Source: CAIWHR01 sp963741355
Lineage (GTDB): Bacteria > Pseudomonadota > Gammaproteobacteria > Burkholderiales > Casimicrobiaceae
Assembly (NCBI GenBank): GCA_963741355.1
Contig: CAVUIG010000004.1
Span: 124,001-188,000 of the forward strand
DNA length: 64,000 bases
Direction of reading: 5' to 3'
The position numbers and the translations under genes are program-made. This document shows positions 18,650 to 27,018 of this stretch, one piece after another (the stretch's first letter is position 1; every line of letters begins with the position of its first letter). Under the pieces are notes generated by a model, which saw nothing but the letters and a program-made list of their open reading frames with translations, had not been told where the DNA came from and did no database searches.

Positions 18650-19222
18650 GTGGCCAGCCCGCTCACCCGGTTTCTCGTCAAGGTCTTCGCCTGGCTGCCG
18701 CTCGCGTTCGCGGCCTGGTACTTCGCCGCGCCGGTCCTGCTCTGGCCGGTGAAGCTGCTGCTCGAGCTCGTTGCGCGATTCGGTTTCGCCGACATCGTGA
18801 AGGCCGTCGAGCAGACGGCCGCGAACTTCACGTTCGTCACGCTGCTGAAGCCCGGCGACGTGACCGGCAAGACGGCGGAGCTCGTCGTCGACGTGGACGG
18901 CCTTCTCTATTCGTTCGGGCTCCCGCTGTTCGCGGCGCTGGTCATCGCGGCGCGCACGCCAAGGTGGCTTCGCATCCTCGCGACGGGCTATGCCGTCATG
19001 CTCCCGTTCATCGCGTTCGGCGTCTTCGCGGATTTCCTGAAGGACATCGCGATTGGCGCCGGCCCGCTCGTGGCGTCGCAGACCGGATTCGCGCCGTGGC
19101 AGCGCGAGGCGATCGCGTTCTCCTACCAGATCGGGGCGCTGATCCTGCCGACGATCGTGCCGGCCGTCGCCTGGCTGCTGACACACCGGGCATTTCTCGA
19201 GCGGATGCGCCGGGAAAAGTGA
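18650..19222 (+). CDS. Exosortase H-associated membrane protein
   Basis: 190 residues from the GTG at 18650, five bases after the xrtH stop. Four hydrophobic segments: LTRFLVKVFAWLPLAFAAWY, LYSFGLPLFAALVIAA, LRILATGYAVMLPFIAFGVF and IGALILPTIVPAVAWLL. It has a periplasmic stretch between the first two segments and a basic C-terminal tail (ERMRREK). This matches in length and layout the protein found next to exosortase H in other betaproteobacteria. Role unknown; probably part of the same processing complex. Confidence 0.82.
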   Translation: MASPLTRFLVKVFAWLPLAFAAWYFAAPVLLWPVKLLLELVARFGFADIVKAVEQTAANFTFVTLLKPGDVTGKTAELVVDVDGLLYSFGLPLFAALVIAARTPRWLRILATGYAVMLPFIAFGVFADFLKDIAIGAGPLVASQTGFAPWQREAIAFSYQIGALILPTIVPAVAWLLTHRAFLERMRREK

Positions 19223-19367
19223 GCGCCCGCGGATCGGGGTGCCGAGGTTTCAAGACACCGGAGAAAGCATTCTCACAAACGTCGCGAGCAGCCCCGAGCG
19301 CCTCAGTTGGCAAATGAGGGCCCGCAGCGAGCCCCGAGACAACACGCCGCGTCAGCGGCTTGTTGCG

Positions 19368-19540
19368 GCGAAGGCTAACTTCGAGCAACGCAAGAAGTTA
19401 AGCGAGGCAAAGCCGAGCGGCCGGAGCCACAGTACTCGGAATTACAGCGAGGGGCGAGCGAGGACACGAAAGCGCAAGCTTCAGTGAAGGCTAACGCGAG
19501 CGACGCGAGCGTTAAGCCGCAAAGCGGCGGCCGGAGCTAC
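19368..19540. repeat. Two-copy structured repeat downstream of the exosortase genes
   Basis: Copy 1 is 19368-19430 and copy 2 is 19484-19540. Each copy holds hairpin A followed by hairpin B and a shared tail (GGCCGGAGC then CAC or TAC). Hairpin A is GCTAACTTC / GAAGTTAAGC in copy 1 and GCTAACGC / GCGTTAAGC in copy 2, so the inner stem pairs change together. The 11-base loop is nearly constant (GAGCAACGCAA versus GAGCGACGCGA). Hairpin B is GGC-AAA-GCC in copy 1 and CCGC-AAA-GCGG in copy 2. The rest of the 356-base gap 19223-19578 has further small inverted repeats at 19261-19274, 19301-19319 and 19341-19364, and no convincing gene. Confidence 0.65.
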
Positions 19541-19578
19541 AAAGCGATCGGGGCGCGCAGCAGTCTGGGAGATGCTTT

Positions 19579-19977
19579 CTAGACGATCTCGTGTCCGGCG
19601 GCGTCAAGTGCGGCGATGGCCGCATTGCGCTGCGCGGCCGGGACCAGCACGTAGTCGGTGTCGTAGGTCGCGAGCACGAACAGCGACACGTGCACTGCGG
19701 CGAGCGGACCGGTCACCGACGCGAGCACGCCGGTCTGGTCGAGCGGCACCGGGCCCTCGACACGGAAGGCGCGCCAGCCGCGGCTCGCCTGGACATCGCG
19801 CGGCACCACGATCTCGGGACAGACGATCGAGAGCTCGTCGGGCGTGCGCGTGATCGACCAGTGCGTCGCCGACATCGCCCAGCCAGGCAACGGCGCGTCG
19901 GGCGCGAGCCGGCAGATCGCCACCGGCTCGGGAAGGAGCGCGAGACGCAGGCCGCGGCGCCGACCGGGCAGCTTCAT
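19579..19977 (-). CDS. ACT-domain protein
   Basis: 132 residues from the ATG at 19977, which overlaps the stop of the upstream ligase gene as ATGA. The pattern is that of the ACT-domain proteins of the CASTOR-like group: an N-terminal domain (LRLALLPEPVAICRLAPDAP), HWSITRTPDELSIVCPE, and a second ACT half (LDQTGVLASVTGPLAAVHVS, then LFVLATYDTDYVLVP). These bind small ligands, often amino acids. The tight coupling to an acyl-CoA synthetase suggests an allosteric or accessory role, which is inference. Confidence 0.82.
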   Translation of the reverse strand: MKLPGRRRGLRLALLPEPVAICRLAPDAPLPGWAMSATHWSITRTPDELSIVCPEIVVPRDVQASRGWRAFRVEGPVPLDQTGVLASVTGPLAAVHVSLFVLATYDTDYVLVPAAQRNAAIAALDAAGHEIV

Positions 19978-21629
19978 GATGGCGCCGCCGCCTTGCGCTC
20001 GCGCTCGCGCTCGCGCAGCACGCGCCGCTGCACCTTGCCCGTCGTCGTCATCGGCAATGCGTCGATGAACTCGATCTCCTTGGGGTATTCGTACGGCGCA
20101 AGGAACTTGCGCACGTGCTGCTGCAGGCTGTCCTCGAGTTCCTTCGACGGTGCGTGGCCCGGGGCGAGCACGATGAACGCCTTGACGAGATTGCCGCGTG
20201 TTTCGTCCGGCGAGGGTACCACGGCGGCATTGGCGACCGCGGGATGCCGGACGAGGCAGTTCTCGATCTCCGACGGGCCGATCCGATAGCCGGCCGCCTT
20301 GAACATGTCGTCGGCGCGCCCCTGATACCAGAGATAGCCGTCGGCGTCGCAGCGGGCGAGATCGCCGGTGCGGCACCAGTCGCCGGTGAATTTCTTCGCG
20401 GTGCCCTCCGGATTGCCGTCGTATCCGAGGAAGAACACCGGATCGAGTTGCCCGTCCGGCGCGATCCGGTTCACCGCGACCTCGCCGATCTCGCCGTCCT
20501 GCACGGCGCGCCCGTCGTCATCGATGACCGCGACCCGATGCCCCGGGTACGCGCGCCCCATCGAGCCCGGCTTCACCGGCCACAATTCGTGCGAGTTGCC
20601 GACGATGTAGTTCATCTCGGTCTGGCCGAAGATCTCGTTGATCGTGACGCCGAGCGCCTCGCGCGCCCATTCGAACACCGCGGTGCCGACGGCTTCGCCG
20701 CCGCTCATGATGCTGCGCAGGTTGACATCGAAGCGCTCGCGCGGCCGCGGGAAGGCCTTCATCATCATCTTGAGCGCAGTGGGGAACAGGAACGAATTGC
20801 GGATGCCGTATTTCTCGATCAGCGCGAACGCGCGCTCGGGATCGAAGCGCCCGCGATAGCCGACGATCGGCTGCCCGAAATAAAGCGTCGGCAACAGCGC
20901 GTCCATCAGGCCCCCCGTCCACGCCCAGTCGGCCGGCGACCAGAAGAGATCGCCTTCGCGCGGGTAGCCGTCGTGCGAGTGCGTGAATCCCGGCAGGTTG
21001 CCGATCAGGCAACGATGCGGCATCAGCGCGCCTTTCGGCGGTCCTGTGGTTCCGCTCGTGTAGACGAGCAGCGCAGCATCGGCCGACGCGGTGGTGACCG
21101 GCGTGCAGTGCGATGACGCGCGCTCCAGCAGAGTCTCGAATGGCGTGACGCCGGTCTCGCGCGCGCCGGCGACGCCAATGACGGCGGCGAGATCCGGGCA
21201 CTCCGCGCGGACCGCGGTGACGTTGGGCAGCGATTGCGGATCGGCCAGCACGACCTTCGCTCGCGAATTCTGCAGCCGGAACGCGAGCGCTTCGGGTCCG
21301 AACAGGAACGAAAGCGGGACGGCGACCGCGCCGCACCGGTAGATCGCAATGTGCGTGATGATGGTCTCGGGGCGCTGCGGCAGCACCAGCGCCACGCGGT
21401 CGCCGCGTCCCACACCCAGAGCGGCGAACGCATTCGCCAGCCGGTTCGCCTGCTGCTCGAGGTCCCAGAACGTGTGTGCGGACGAGGCGCCGGACTCGTC
21501 TTCCCAGTAGAGCGCGAAGCGCGCGCGATCGTTCGCCCAGCGCCCGCAGCAGGCGGCGCCGATATTGAATTCGGCGGGCACGTCCCACCGGTACGCGGCA
21601 TGGATCGCGGCGTATCGATCCGGGACCAT
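19974..21629 (-). CDS. AMP-binding acyl-CoA synthetase
   Basis: 551 residues from the ATG at 21629. Motifs of the adenylate-forming family are visible: A3 (LLVYTSGTTGPPKGALMPHR), a FPTALKMMMKAF region, A5 (INEIFGQTEMNYIVGNS), A7 (WCRTGDLARCDADGYLWYQGR) with A8 (DDMFKAAGYRIGPSEIE), and the catalytic Lys in TTTGKVQRRVLRE. It activates a carboxylic acid to its CoA thioester; the sequence resembles the medium-chain/acetyl-CoA synthetase-like group (AcsA/MACS). Upstream the frame continues without a stop into the PilZ-like gene, but that apparent fusion disappears if one base is removed at 21653-21656. Confidence 0.92.
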   Translation of the reverse strand: MVPDRYAAIHAAYRWDVPAEFNIGAACCGRWANDRARFALYWEDESGASSAHTFWDLEQQANRLANAFAALGVGRGDRVALVLPQRPETIITHIAIYRCGAVAVPLSFLFGPEALAFRLQNSRAKVVLADPQSLPNVTAVRAECPDLAAVIGVAGARETGVTPFETLLERASSHCTPVTTASADAALLVYTSGTTGPPKGALMPHRCLIGNLPGFTHSHDGYPREGDLFWSPADWAWTGGLMDALLPTLYFGQPIVGYRGRFDPERAFALIEKYGIRNSFLFPTALKMMMKAFPRPRERFDVNLRSIMSGGEAVGTAVFEWAREALGVTINEIFGQTEMNYIVGNSHELWPVKPGSMGRAYPGHRVAVIDDDGRAVQDGEIGEVAVNRIAPDGQLDPVFFLGYDGNPEGTAKKFTGDWCRTGDLARCDADGYLWYQGRADDMFKAAGYRIGPSEIENCLVRHPAVANAAVVPSPDETRGNLVKAFIVLAPGHAPSKELEDSLQQHVRKFLAPYEYPKEIEFIDALPMTTTGKVQRRVLRERERERKAAAPS

Positions 21630-21640
21630 CGTGGCGGAAT

Positions 21641-23342
21641 TCAGGCGGCCGGCTTGCGCGCCGGTTCGTGTGACGCTGGTGATTTCCACCGGCTCGACCG
21701 CGGTCCAGACCCAATCCGGCTGCTGCTCGAGCAGGCGCCCGAGCTTCAGCACCGTGGCGGACTCCGACGTGTCGATCCGGAAGCGCTTCGACGGCTGGTA
21801 CTCGACGGCAGGAACGATCAGCGAGCGCACCGCGGGGTCGCTTTCACGCTTGCGAAGCGTGAGCAGCAGGCCATGCACGATCCGTCCATTGGTCGTCGTC
21901 GGCACGCCGTCGACCGAATACTCCTCGTTCACCGTCTTGCGCTGCTCGAGCAGCGCGACGCTGACGAGCGCGTTCGCGATCACCTGCAGCCCGATCTCGG
22001 CGCGCTCCGTCGTGAGGCGGCGCATGCGCCGGACGATGCCGAGCGACCAGGTCACCTGGCCGTTGGGGCGGATCGCCGTCAGCGTGCCGAGCGTGACCGC
22101 GCCGGCGGCGCTCATCGGCGCGAGCAGCCGGAAGCCGGTCTGGCTCACGTCCTTCACCTCCCAGGGACCTCCCGGCGCCGCGAATTGCGCGAGCCGGAGC
22201 GTCGCCTGCTCGCGGCGGCGATTCTTCTCGTCACGCGCGCGCCCGAACACCGCGAGCTCCATCGTGCCGCCGAAGCTCTTCGCGATGTCGAAGGCGGGAA
22301 TCGGCGCGCGCTCTTCCTCGCGCAGATAGCCCGAGATGCGCGCGAGTCCAACGATCGCGTCGACGCTGCCCTCGGCCGAGCTGCGCTCGCCGCGGCGCGC
22401 GAACGGCCGGAATTCCGGGTCGACCTGCGAAGCGAGCTTGGTCAGCAGATTGAGCTGCTCGCTGCGCCGCGCGGTCTTCGTCGAGAGCGGCTGCCCTTTG
22501 ATCTTCTGCTCGATCACGACGACGTTCTGCAGCAGGAGCGCGTGCAGCCCGCGGGTGTCGAGGAAGAGCACACGGCCCTCGAGCGGCGCGGGGAGGCGGC
22601 GCCTCAACCCCGTGCGGCTGCCGAGATCGACATAGAACGCGTTGACCGACGGCGGCTCGAGCGAAAGGCGCAGCGGCTGGCACCACTCGTCGAGCTGCGA
22701 CCACACCCATTCGAGCTGCCGCGCCGAGAGGTTGCCGGAATTGAGGAGCTGCAGCACGAGCACGATCAGGTATTCGTGCTCGATCGTCGTCGTGCCGCCA
22801 TCCGGGTGCACCGGCAGCGGCTGCCGCTCGATCTGCTTCGAGCAGGCCAGCGTGAACAGCGTGTGCAGCTCCGCCCATTTCGCCGGTATCCACTGCTCGT
22901 AGCGGAAATGGCGGATCCTCGCGTCGTGGCCGAGGTGCGTCATCTGGCGCGCGATCAGCTCCGGCAGCATCGCCTGCCAGCGGTTGCTCTGCCCGTGCGT
23001 CGTCACCTCGTGCGCGAACGCGCCGTAGCAGATCAGGAATCCCTGCGTGAGGTCGAACAGCGACTGCCAGATCTGCGTCTCGATGCGCGACGAGCGCGCC
23101 GCGTGCTCGATGTACTGCTCGGTGAGCATCCGGCGCAGCTCCTCGGTGTGGCTGTCGACGTGGAACACCGCCTCCAGGCCTTGCGGGGTGCGGCTCGCGC
23201 TTCGCTCGGTCAGCCTGCCGAGCTCGGCGAGCACGTCGTGCTGGATCGCGAGCGGATCCGTCGGCGGAAATGACGCGAGCCAGCGCTCGGCCGTCTTCAC
23301 GTCCGCGAGGGGGTCTCTGAAATTTTTTCCGAATCCGAACAT
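21641..23342 (-). CDS. Large cytoplasmic protein with PilZ-like C-terminal part, one-base frame disruption
   Basis: Reconstructed at about 567 residues from the ATG at 23342 (MFGFGKNFRDPLADVKTAER). The N-terminal 350 residues are mostly helical without a recognised domain. A PilZ-like region follows at about 380-470 (WEVKDVSQTGFRLLAPM, then WSLGIVRRMRRLTTERAEIG). This is the arrangement of cyclic-di-GMP-binding domains, although the RxxxR signature is not clear. Reading CAAG at 21653-21656 (minus) as CAG ends the protein at TRTGAQPAA followed by TGA at 21641-21643, just before the ligase start. Function unknown; the operon with a CoA ligase is unusual. Confidence 0.72.
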
Positions 23343-23596
23343 GAGGCGCTTGCCTTTGGATCGATTCGGGCGACCCTCCGCAAGAACCGGACCCAGGTCG
23401 CCAGCCGCGCCGGCGTCGTCGCATCTGGTCCCCGTCGACGGCCGGGGCGAGGAACCCGGAAAAAAAACAGCCGGGAATCCCGACTGCCGCTCCGCCGCCT
23501 CGTTGTCGCACATGATCGCGCAATCGGTGGGTGCCAGCAATAGGCGCGCGGGCAGGCTGGCATGCATCCTGCGTAATACGCTCCGTGCAGCACAAC

Positions 23597-23675
23597 GCGA
23601 GACCCGCCAAGCGGGATCTCGCAGGGCGCAAAGCGTTGCCAGGCAACGATTGCGCCCCCTGGTTTGGACTATACT
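23597..23675 (+). promoter_or_regulatory. Nested hairpins and -10 element upstream of the MerR-family gene
   Basis: GCGAGACCCGC / GCGGGATCTCGC at 23597-23622 is a near-perfect inverted repeat. It is followed at 23624-23657 by GGGCGCAA...TTGCGCCC, which encloses the 7-1-7 dyad CGTTGCC-A-GGCAACG (23634-23648). A -10-like TATACT lies at 23670-23675, 55 bases before the start at 23731. A dyad just upstream of the -10 is where MerR-type proteins bind, so an autoregulatory operator is plausible. The remaining part of the 388-base gap 23343-23730 shows no gene; it has an A8 run at 23461-23468. Confidence 0.5.
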
Positions 23676-23730
23676 TGTGCAGCACAGATTGCTCACTTGA
23701 AGTGACGTAAAACGATAGGGAACGACGACG

Positions 23731-24754
23731 ATGGGCATCCTGATCAAGGCGCCGGCGCGCCGCACTGAAATCACTCCCGCGGCCGTGCAGCCGCAGGAAA
23801 ACGTCCCCGAGCCGCGGGGCGCGGCGCACATCCGCGAGGTGGTCCGGATCACCGGCCTGCGGCGCGAGCAGCTCTACATGTGGCAGCGCCGGTACGGCTT
23901 TCCGGCGCCGCTGCGCGACCCGTTCGGCGATCGCGTCTATCCGCCGGACCAGGTCGCCCGCCTGAAGCTCATCAAGCAGCTGCTGTCCGAGGGCTGGCGA
24001 GCGGGCGCCGTGGTTCCGCTCGCCGAATCGGCGCTTGCAGTCGATGCTGGGCATTGCCATCGCGGACCCCGTGCCGCTGCCGGGCGAGATCGGAACCGCC
24101 GTCAAACTGCTGCGCGAGCATCGCGTCGGCGAGATGCAGAACCATCTGTCGAAGCTCCTGGTCGGCCAGGGACTTCGCCGGTTCCTCGAGGCTACGCTCA
24201 TTCCGCTGAACGAGGCGGTGCACGAGCACGTCGTCCGGGGCGAGATGCAGAATTTCCAGGAGCTGCGCTTCGCCGACCTCGCGCAGCGTCTGCTGCGCGA
24301 CGTGACGCGGCTGGTGCGGCCGACCCGCGACGCATCGCAGATCCTGCTCGCGACCCCGCCGAACGATCCGAACCAGCTGGGGCTCGCGATCCTCGAGCTC
24401 CTGATGTTCACCGAAGGCATCAATTGCCTCACGCTCGGCGCAGGCGTGCCGGCGCAGGAAATCGCGGGCGCCGCCGACGCGTACAAGGTCGCGCTCGTCG
24501 TGCTGCTGTTCGATCGCGGCATCTCCGGCAAGATCGCCGGGCAGGAGATCCGTTCGCTCCGCACCGAGTTGCCGGCGCGCATGCCGCTCGTGGTGAGCGG
24601 CCGTGCGGTCAACCTGCTCGCGAAGCCGATCGCCGAAGTGCGCACCGCCGCGGATTTCAGCTCCGTCATGGCGACGCTGCGCGAGATCGGCGTGCTGGCG
24701 TCGTCCCCGGTGTCGATGCTCGGGATCAAGTCCGACGGGCCGGCTCGCGCGTAG
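23731..24754 (+). CDS. MerR-family regulator with B12-binding-like domain, one-base frame disruption
   Basis: Reconstructed at about 340 residues. The N-terminal winged HTH of MerR type spans about residues 33-85 (IREVVRITGLRREQLYMWQRRYGFPAP, with the second helix pair around QVARLKLIKQLLSEGWRAG). The frame breaks at 24034-24037, where CTTG read as CTG gives SALQSMLGIA. The C-terminal half (VGEMQNHLSKLLVGQGLRRF, then a Rossmann-like part with LEATLIPLNEAVHEHVVRGE and GAGVPAQEIAG) resembles the B12-binding_2/B12-binding pair of light- or cobalamin-responsive MerR proteins. A cobalamin His (E/DxHxxG) is not seen, so the cofactor is uncertain. Divergent from the PilZ-like/ligase operon. Confidence 0.82.
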
Positions 24755-24789
24755 ACGGGCACGCAACGCGCCGCGCGTAGAATGGCGGG

Positions 24790-24963
24790 GTGCGCTCCCC
24801 TCGCCATTCGCTGCATCGCCTCGCCACGGCGCACCGCAGCATTCCGCGCGCCGTCTGGCATACGATCGGCGTGGTCCTCGCCGCGCTGCTCGCGTACGCG
24901 ATCTGGCGCGGGTACCAGAGTCCCGACTTCCTGCTCGACGTGGGCGCGCTCAAGCTCTGCTGA
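24790..24963 (+). CDS. Small single-pass membrane protein
   Basis: 57 residues from the GTG at 24790, too short for routine ORF calls. A basic N-terminus (RHSLHRLATAHRSIPRAVWH) is followed by one hydrophobic helix (TIGVVLAALLAYAIWRGY) and a short acidic-hydrophobic tail that ends in Cys. The GTG is preceded by GGCGGG. It sits 35 bases after the MerR-family gene on the same strand and is convergent with the Hsp15 gene. The topology and codon use look genuine, but no family is recognised. Confidence 0.5.
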   Translation: MRSPRHSLHRLATAHRSIPRAVWHTIGVVLAALLAYAIWRGYQSPDFLLDVGALKLC

Positions 24964-24975
24964 TGCGCGACGCGC

Positions 24976-25380
24976 TCACGCTTCGTTGAGAAAGTCCTCG
25001 AGCTTGCGCCGCTCCCGCTTGGTCGGGCGGCCGGCGAAGCGGGGTTCCGTCATTGCCGCCGCGCGCCGGCGCGCCTGCTCCTCTTCCCGCGCGAGGACGC
25101 TCGCCGTCGATTCGCGATAGAGGAGCGCCGCGTCGCTCGCGGAACCACGGCGATCGGAGAGCGCGAGCACGGCGACATCGACGACAATGCCGTGCTTGCG
25201 CACCGTGACGTTGTCGCCGGCGCGCACCGCATGGGCGGGCTTCACCGCGTTGCCGTTGAGGCGTGCCTGTCCCGCGTCGGCCGCGCGCGCGGCGAGGCTC
25301 CTCGTCTTGTAGAACCGCGCCGACCACAGCCATTTGTCGAAGCGGACGGCCGTGCCGGCCCCCGCGGAGGCGGAAGTCAT
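24976..25380 (-). CDS. hslR: S4-domain RNA-binding heat shock protein Hsp15
   Basis: 134 residues from the ATG at 25380 (MTSASAGAGTAVRFDKWLW); the earlier ATG at 25452 would overlap the paiB gene. The S4 fold is clear: RFDKWLWSARFYKTRSLAARAADAG, LNGNAVKPAHAVRAGDNVTV. The C-terminus is basic (TKRERRKLEDFLNEA). Hsp15 binds 50S subunits that carry stalled nascent chains after heat shock. It lies in a group of stress and proteostasis genes (Hsp33, proteasome homologue). Confidence 0.92.
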   Translation of the reverse strand: MTSASAGAGTAVRFDKWLWSARFYKTRSLAARAADAGQARLNGNAVKPAHAVRAGDNVTVRKHGIVVDVAVLALSDRRGSASDAALLYRESTASVLAREEEQARRRAAAMTEPRFAGRPTKRERRKLEDFLNEA

Positions 25381-25423
25381 GGGGATCGGATAACGATGCG
25401 ATGAATGCTTCGCAGCGGCCTGC

Positions 25424-26068
25424 TCAGCGCTCGTCGTCCGCCGGCGCGGCATAGGCGCGCATCCACGCGGAGGTCGCGGCCGCTTCCGGATAGCCTTCGG
25501 AATCGAGCGCGGCGATGACGCGCGCCCGGTCGTCGTCCGACCGGTTCTGCGACAGCTTGAATTTCGCGTCGATGCGCTTGATCCGCATCCGGAAGCCGAT
25601 GATCGCGCCGACCATCGCGTTGAGCGCTGCGGGACCCAGGCCGAGCTGCCACGGCGCCGCGCGCGTCGACTCGAAGCGATGGATCAGCGTGTCGAGGATC
25701 GCCTGCGTCCCGGCGCGATCCGGAGAAAGCACGATCGACCCGTGCGCGTGCACGACGGCATAGTTCCACGTCGGCACGCTGGCGGCGGGGTCCGCGTAGA
25801 ACGAAGGCGACACGTACGCGTGCGGTCCGTGGAAGATGGCGATCGACTCGCCCGCCGCGGCCGCGTCGACGTGCGGGTTGTTGCGCGCGAAATGGCCGAT
25901 CAGCGTCCCGTTGGGCTCGCAATCGGCGAGCCACATCAGCGGCAGGTGCGTGACGGCCGGCTCCGGATCGCCCGGCGTGATCAGCGTCGCGAACGCGTTG
26001 TCGTGCATCAGGCGCGCGATCGCGATCCGGTCGCGCGTGGCGAAATGCGGAGGAACGAAGACGGTCAT
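25424..26068 (-). CDS. FMN-binding negative transcriptional regulator, PaiB family
   Basis: 214 residues. The PaiB hallmarks are present: MTVFVPPHFATRDRIAIARL at the start, THLPLMW, GHFARNNPH, AIFHGPHAYVSPSFYAD, VPTWNYAVVHAHG and GFRMRIKRIDAKFKLSQN. Family members have an FMN-binding split-barrel fold and are annotated as repressors of protease or sporulation genes in Bacillus; the role in betaproteobacteria is not established. It is 19 bases downstream of hslO. Confidence 0.92.
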   Translation of the reverse strand: MTVFVPPHFATRDRIAIARLMHDNAFATLITPGDPEPAVTHLPLMWLADCEPNGTLIGHFARNNPHVDAAAAGESIAIFHGPHAYVSPSFYADPAASVPTWNYAVVHAHGSIVLSPDRAGTQAILDTLIHRFESTRAAPWQLGLGPAALNAMVGAIIGFRMRIKRIDAKFKLSQNRSDDDRARVIAALDSEGYPEAAATSAWMRAYAAPADDER

Positions 26069-26087
26069 CGCGGTCGCTCGCGCGGGG

Positions 26088-27018
26088 TCAGTGCCGGATC
26101 GCGCCGGTCGGGGCGACGGGAACGTCGAACAGCGACAGCGCGTCCTCGGCGTCGAACGTGTAGCTCAGGTTGCAGAACTCGCAGGTGACGCCCACCTGTC
26201 CCTGCTCGGCGATGATGCTCTCGACTTCGATCCGGCCGATCATCCGCAGCGCGTTCGCGACGCGCTCGCGCGAGCAGCTGCACGCGAAGCGCGCGCGCCG
26301 CGGTTTGAACAGGCGAAGGTCGTCGTCGGGAAAGCGCAGCCGCAACAGCGCCTCGGCCCCGCCCGGGACGAAGAGGTCGGGCGGCGCCGTCGCCCGCAGC
26401 GATCGCCGCGGCGCGGGACCAGGTCGCGTCGTCGTCGACGCCGGCGCTCGGCAGCCGCTGCAGCAGCAGGCCGCGCGCGCGCTCGCCCGACGTCGCGATC
26501 GAAAGCGCGCTGTCGATCTGCTCCGACTTGGTCAGGTAATGCTCGATCAGCGTGGCGATGGACGTCGCTTCGAGCGTGACGATGCCCTGATAGATCGGCC
26601 CGCCGTCCTTGGGATCGAGCGAGATCGCAAGCCGGCCGTGCGTCGGTCCTCCCGCAAGCTCCGCGAGCGACGCGTCCGGCGGCAGTGCTTCGGCGGCGGC
26701 GTTCCATTGCGCCATCGCGCGAAGCGCGAGGTCCGCGGTGCACTCGACGACGAGCAGGCGAACCGGTCCGTCGCCCTGGAGCTGGACGACCAGCGCGCCC
26801 TTGAACTTGAGCGTCGAGGCGAGCAGCGCGGTCGCCGCGACAATCTCGGCCAGCACGCGTTTGAGCGCCGGCGGATACGGGTGACAGCGCAGGATGTCGC
26901 GGCAGGCGTCGTCGAGGCAGACGAGCGCGCCGCGCACCGCGGAATGCTCGAACACGAAACGTGCGAGCGCGTCGACGAAGGCGGGGCCGGGATTCACGCG
27001 CCGGTGAGATGCCGTCAA
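26088..27018 (-). CDS. hslO: Redox-regulated chaperone Hsp33, one-base frame disruption
   Basis: Reconstructed at about 309 residues. It starts with TTG at 27018, which overlaps the stop of the upstream proteasome-homologue gene as TTGA; an AGG lies about 8 bases ahead. The N-terminal core is typical (FVFEHSAVRGALVCLDD, LLASTLKFKGALVVQLQGDG). The four zinc-binding Cys near the C-terminus are in FACSCSRERV and CEFCNLSYTF, the redox switch that activates the holdase under oxidative stress. The frame breaks near 26391-26395, where one extra G/C separates AAAIAA from the part containing DLFVPGG. Confidence 0.9.

Noticed and set aside
19239..19487. 82-residue ORF downstream of the exosortase genes
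   Set aside because: Its Arg/Lys/Ser-rich translation follows the hairpin repeats and has no ribosome site; the inverted repeats explain the sequence better than a protein.
19368..19540. Integron attC sites
   Set aside because: GTTAAGC resembles the attC core, but the hairpins are too short, the R/L box order and the extrahelical bases are absent, and no integrase or gene cassettes are near.
19974..23852. Apparent 1292-residue fusion of the PilZ-like protein and acyl-CoA synthetase
   Set aside because: Removing one base at 21653-21656 puts a TGA just before the ligase ATG; both parts then have normal ends. The fusion is an artefact of the extra base.
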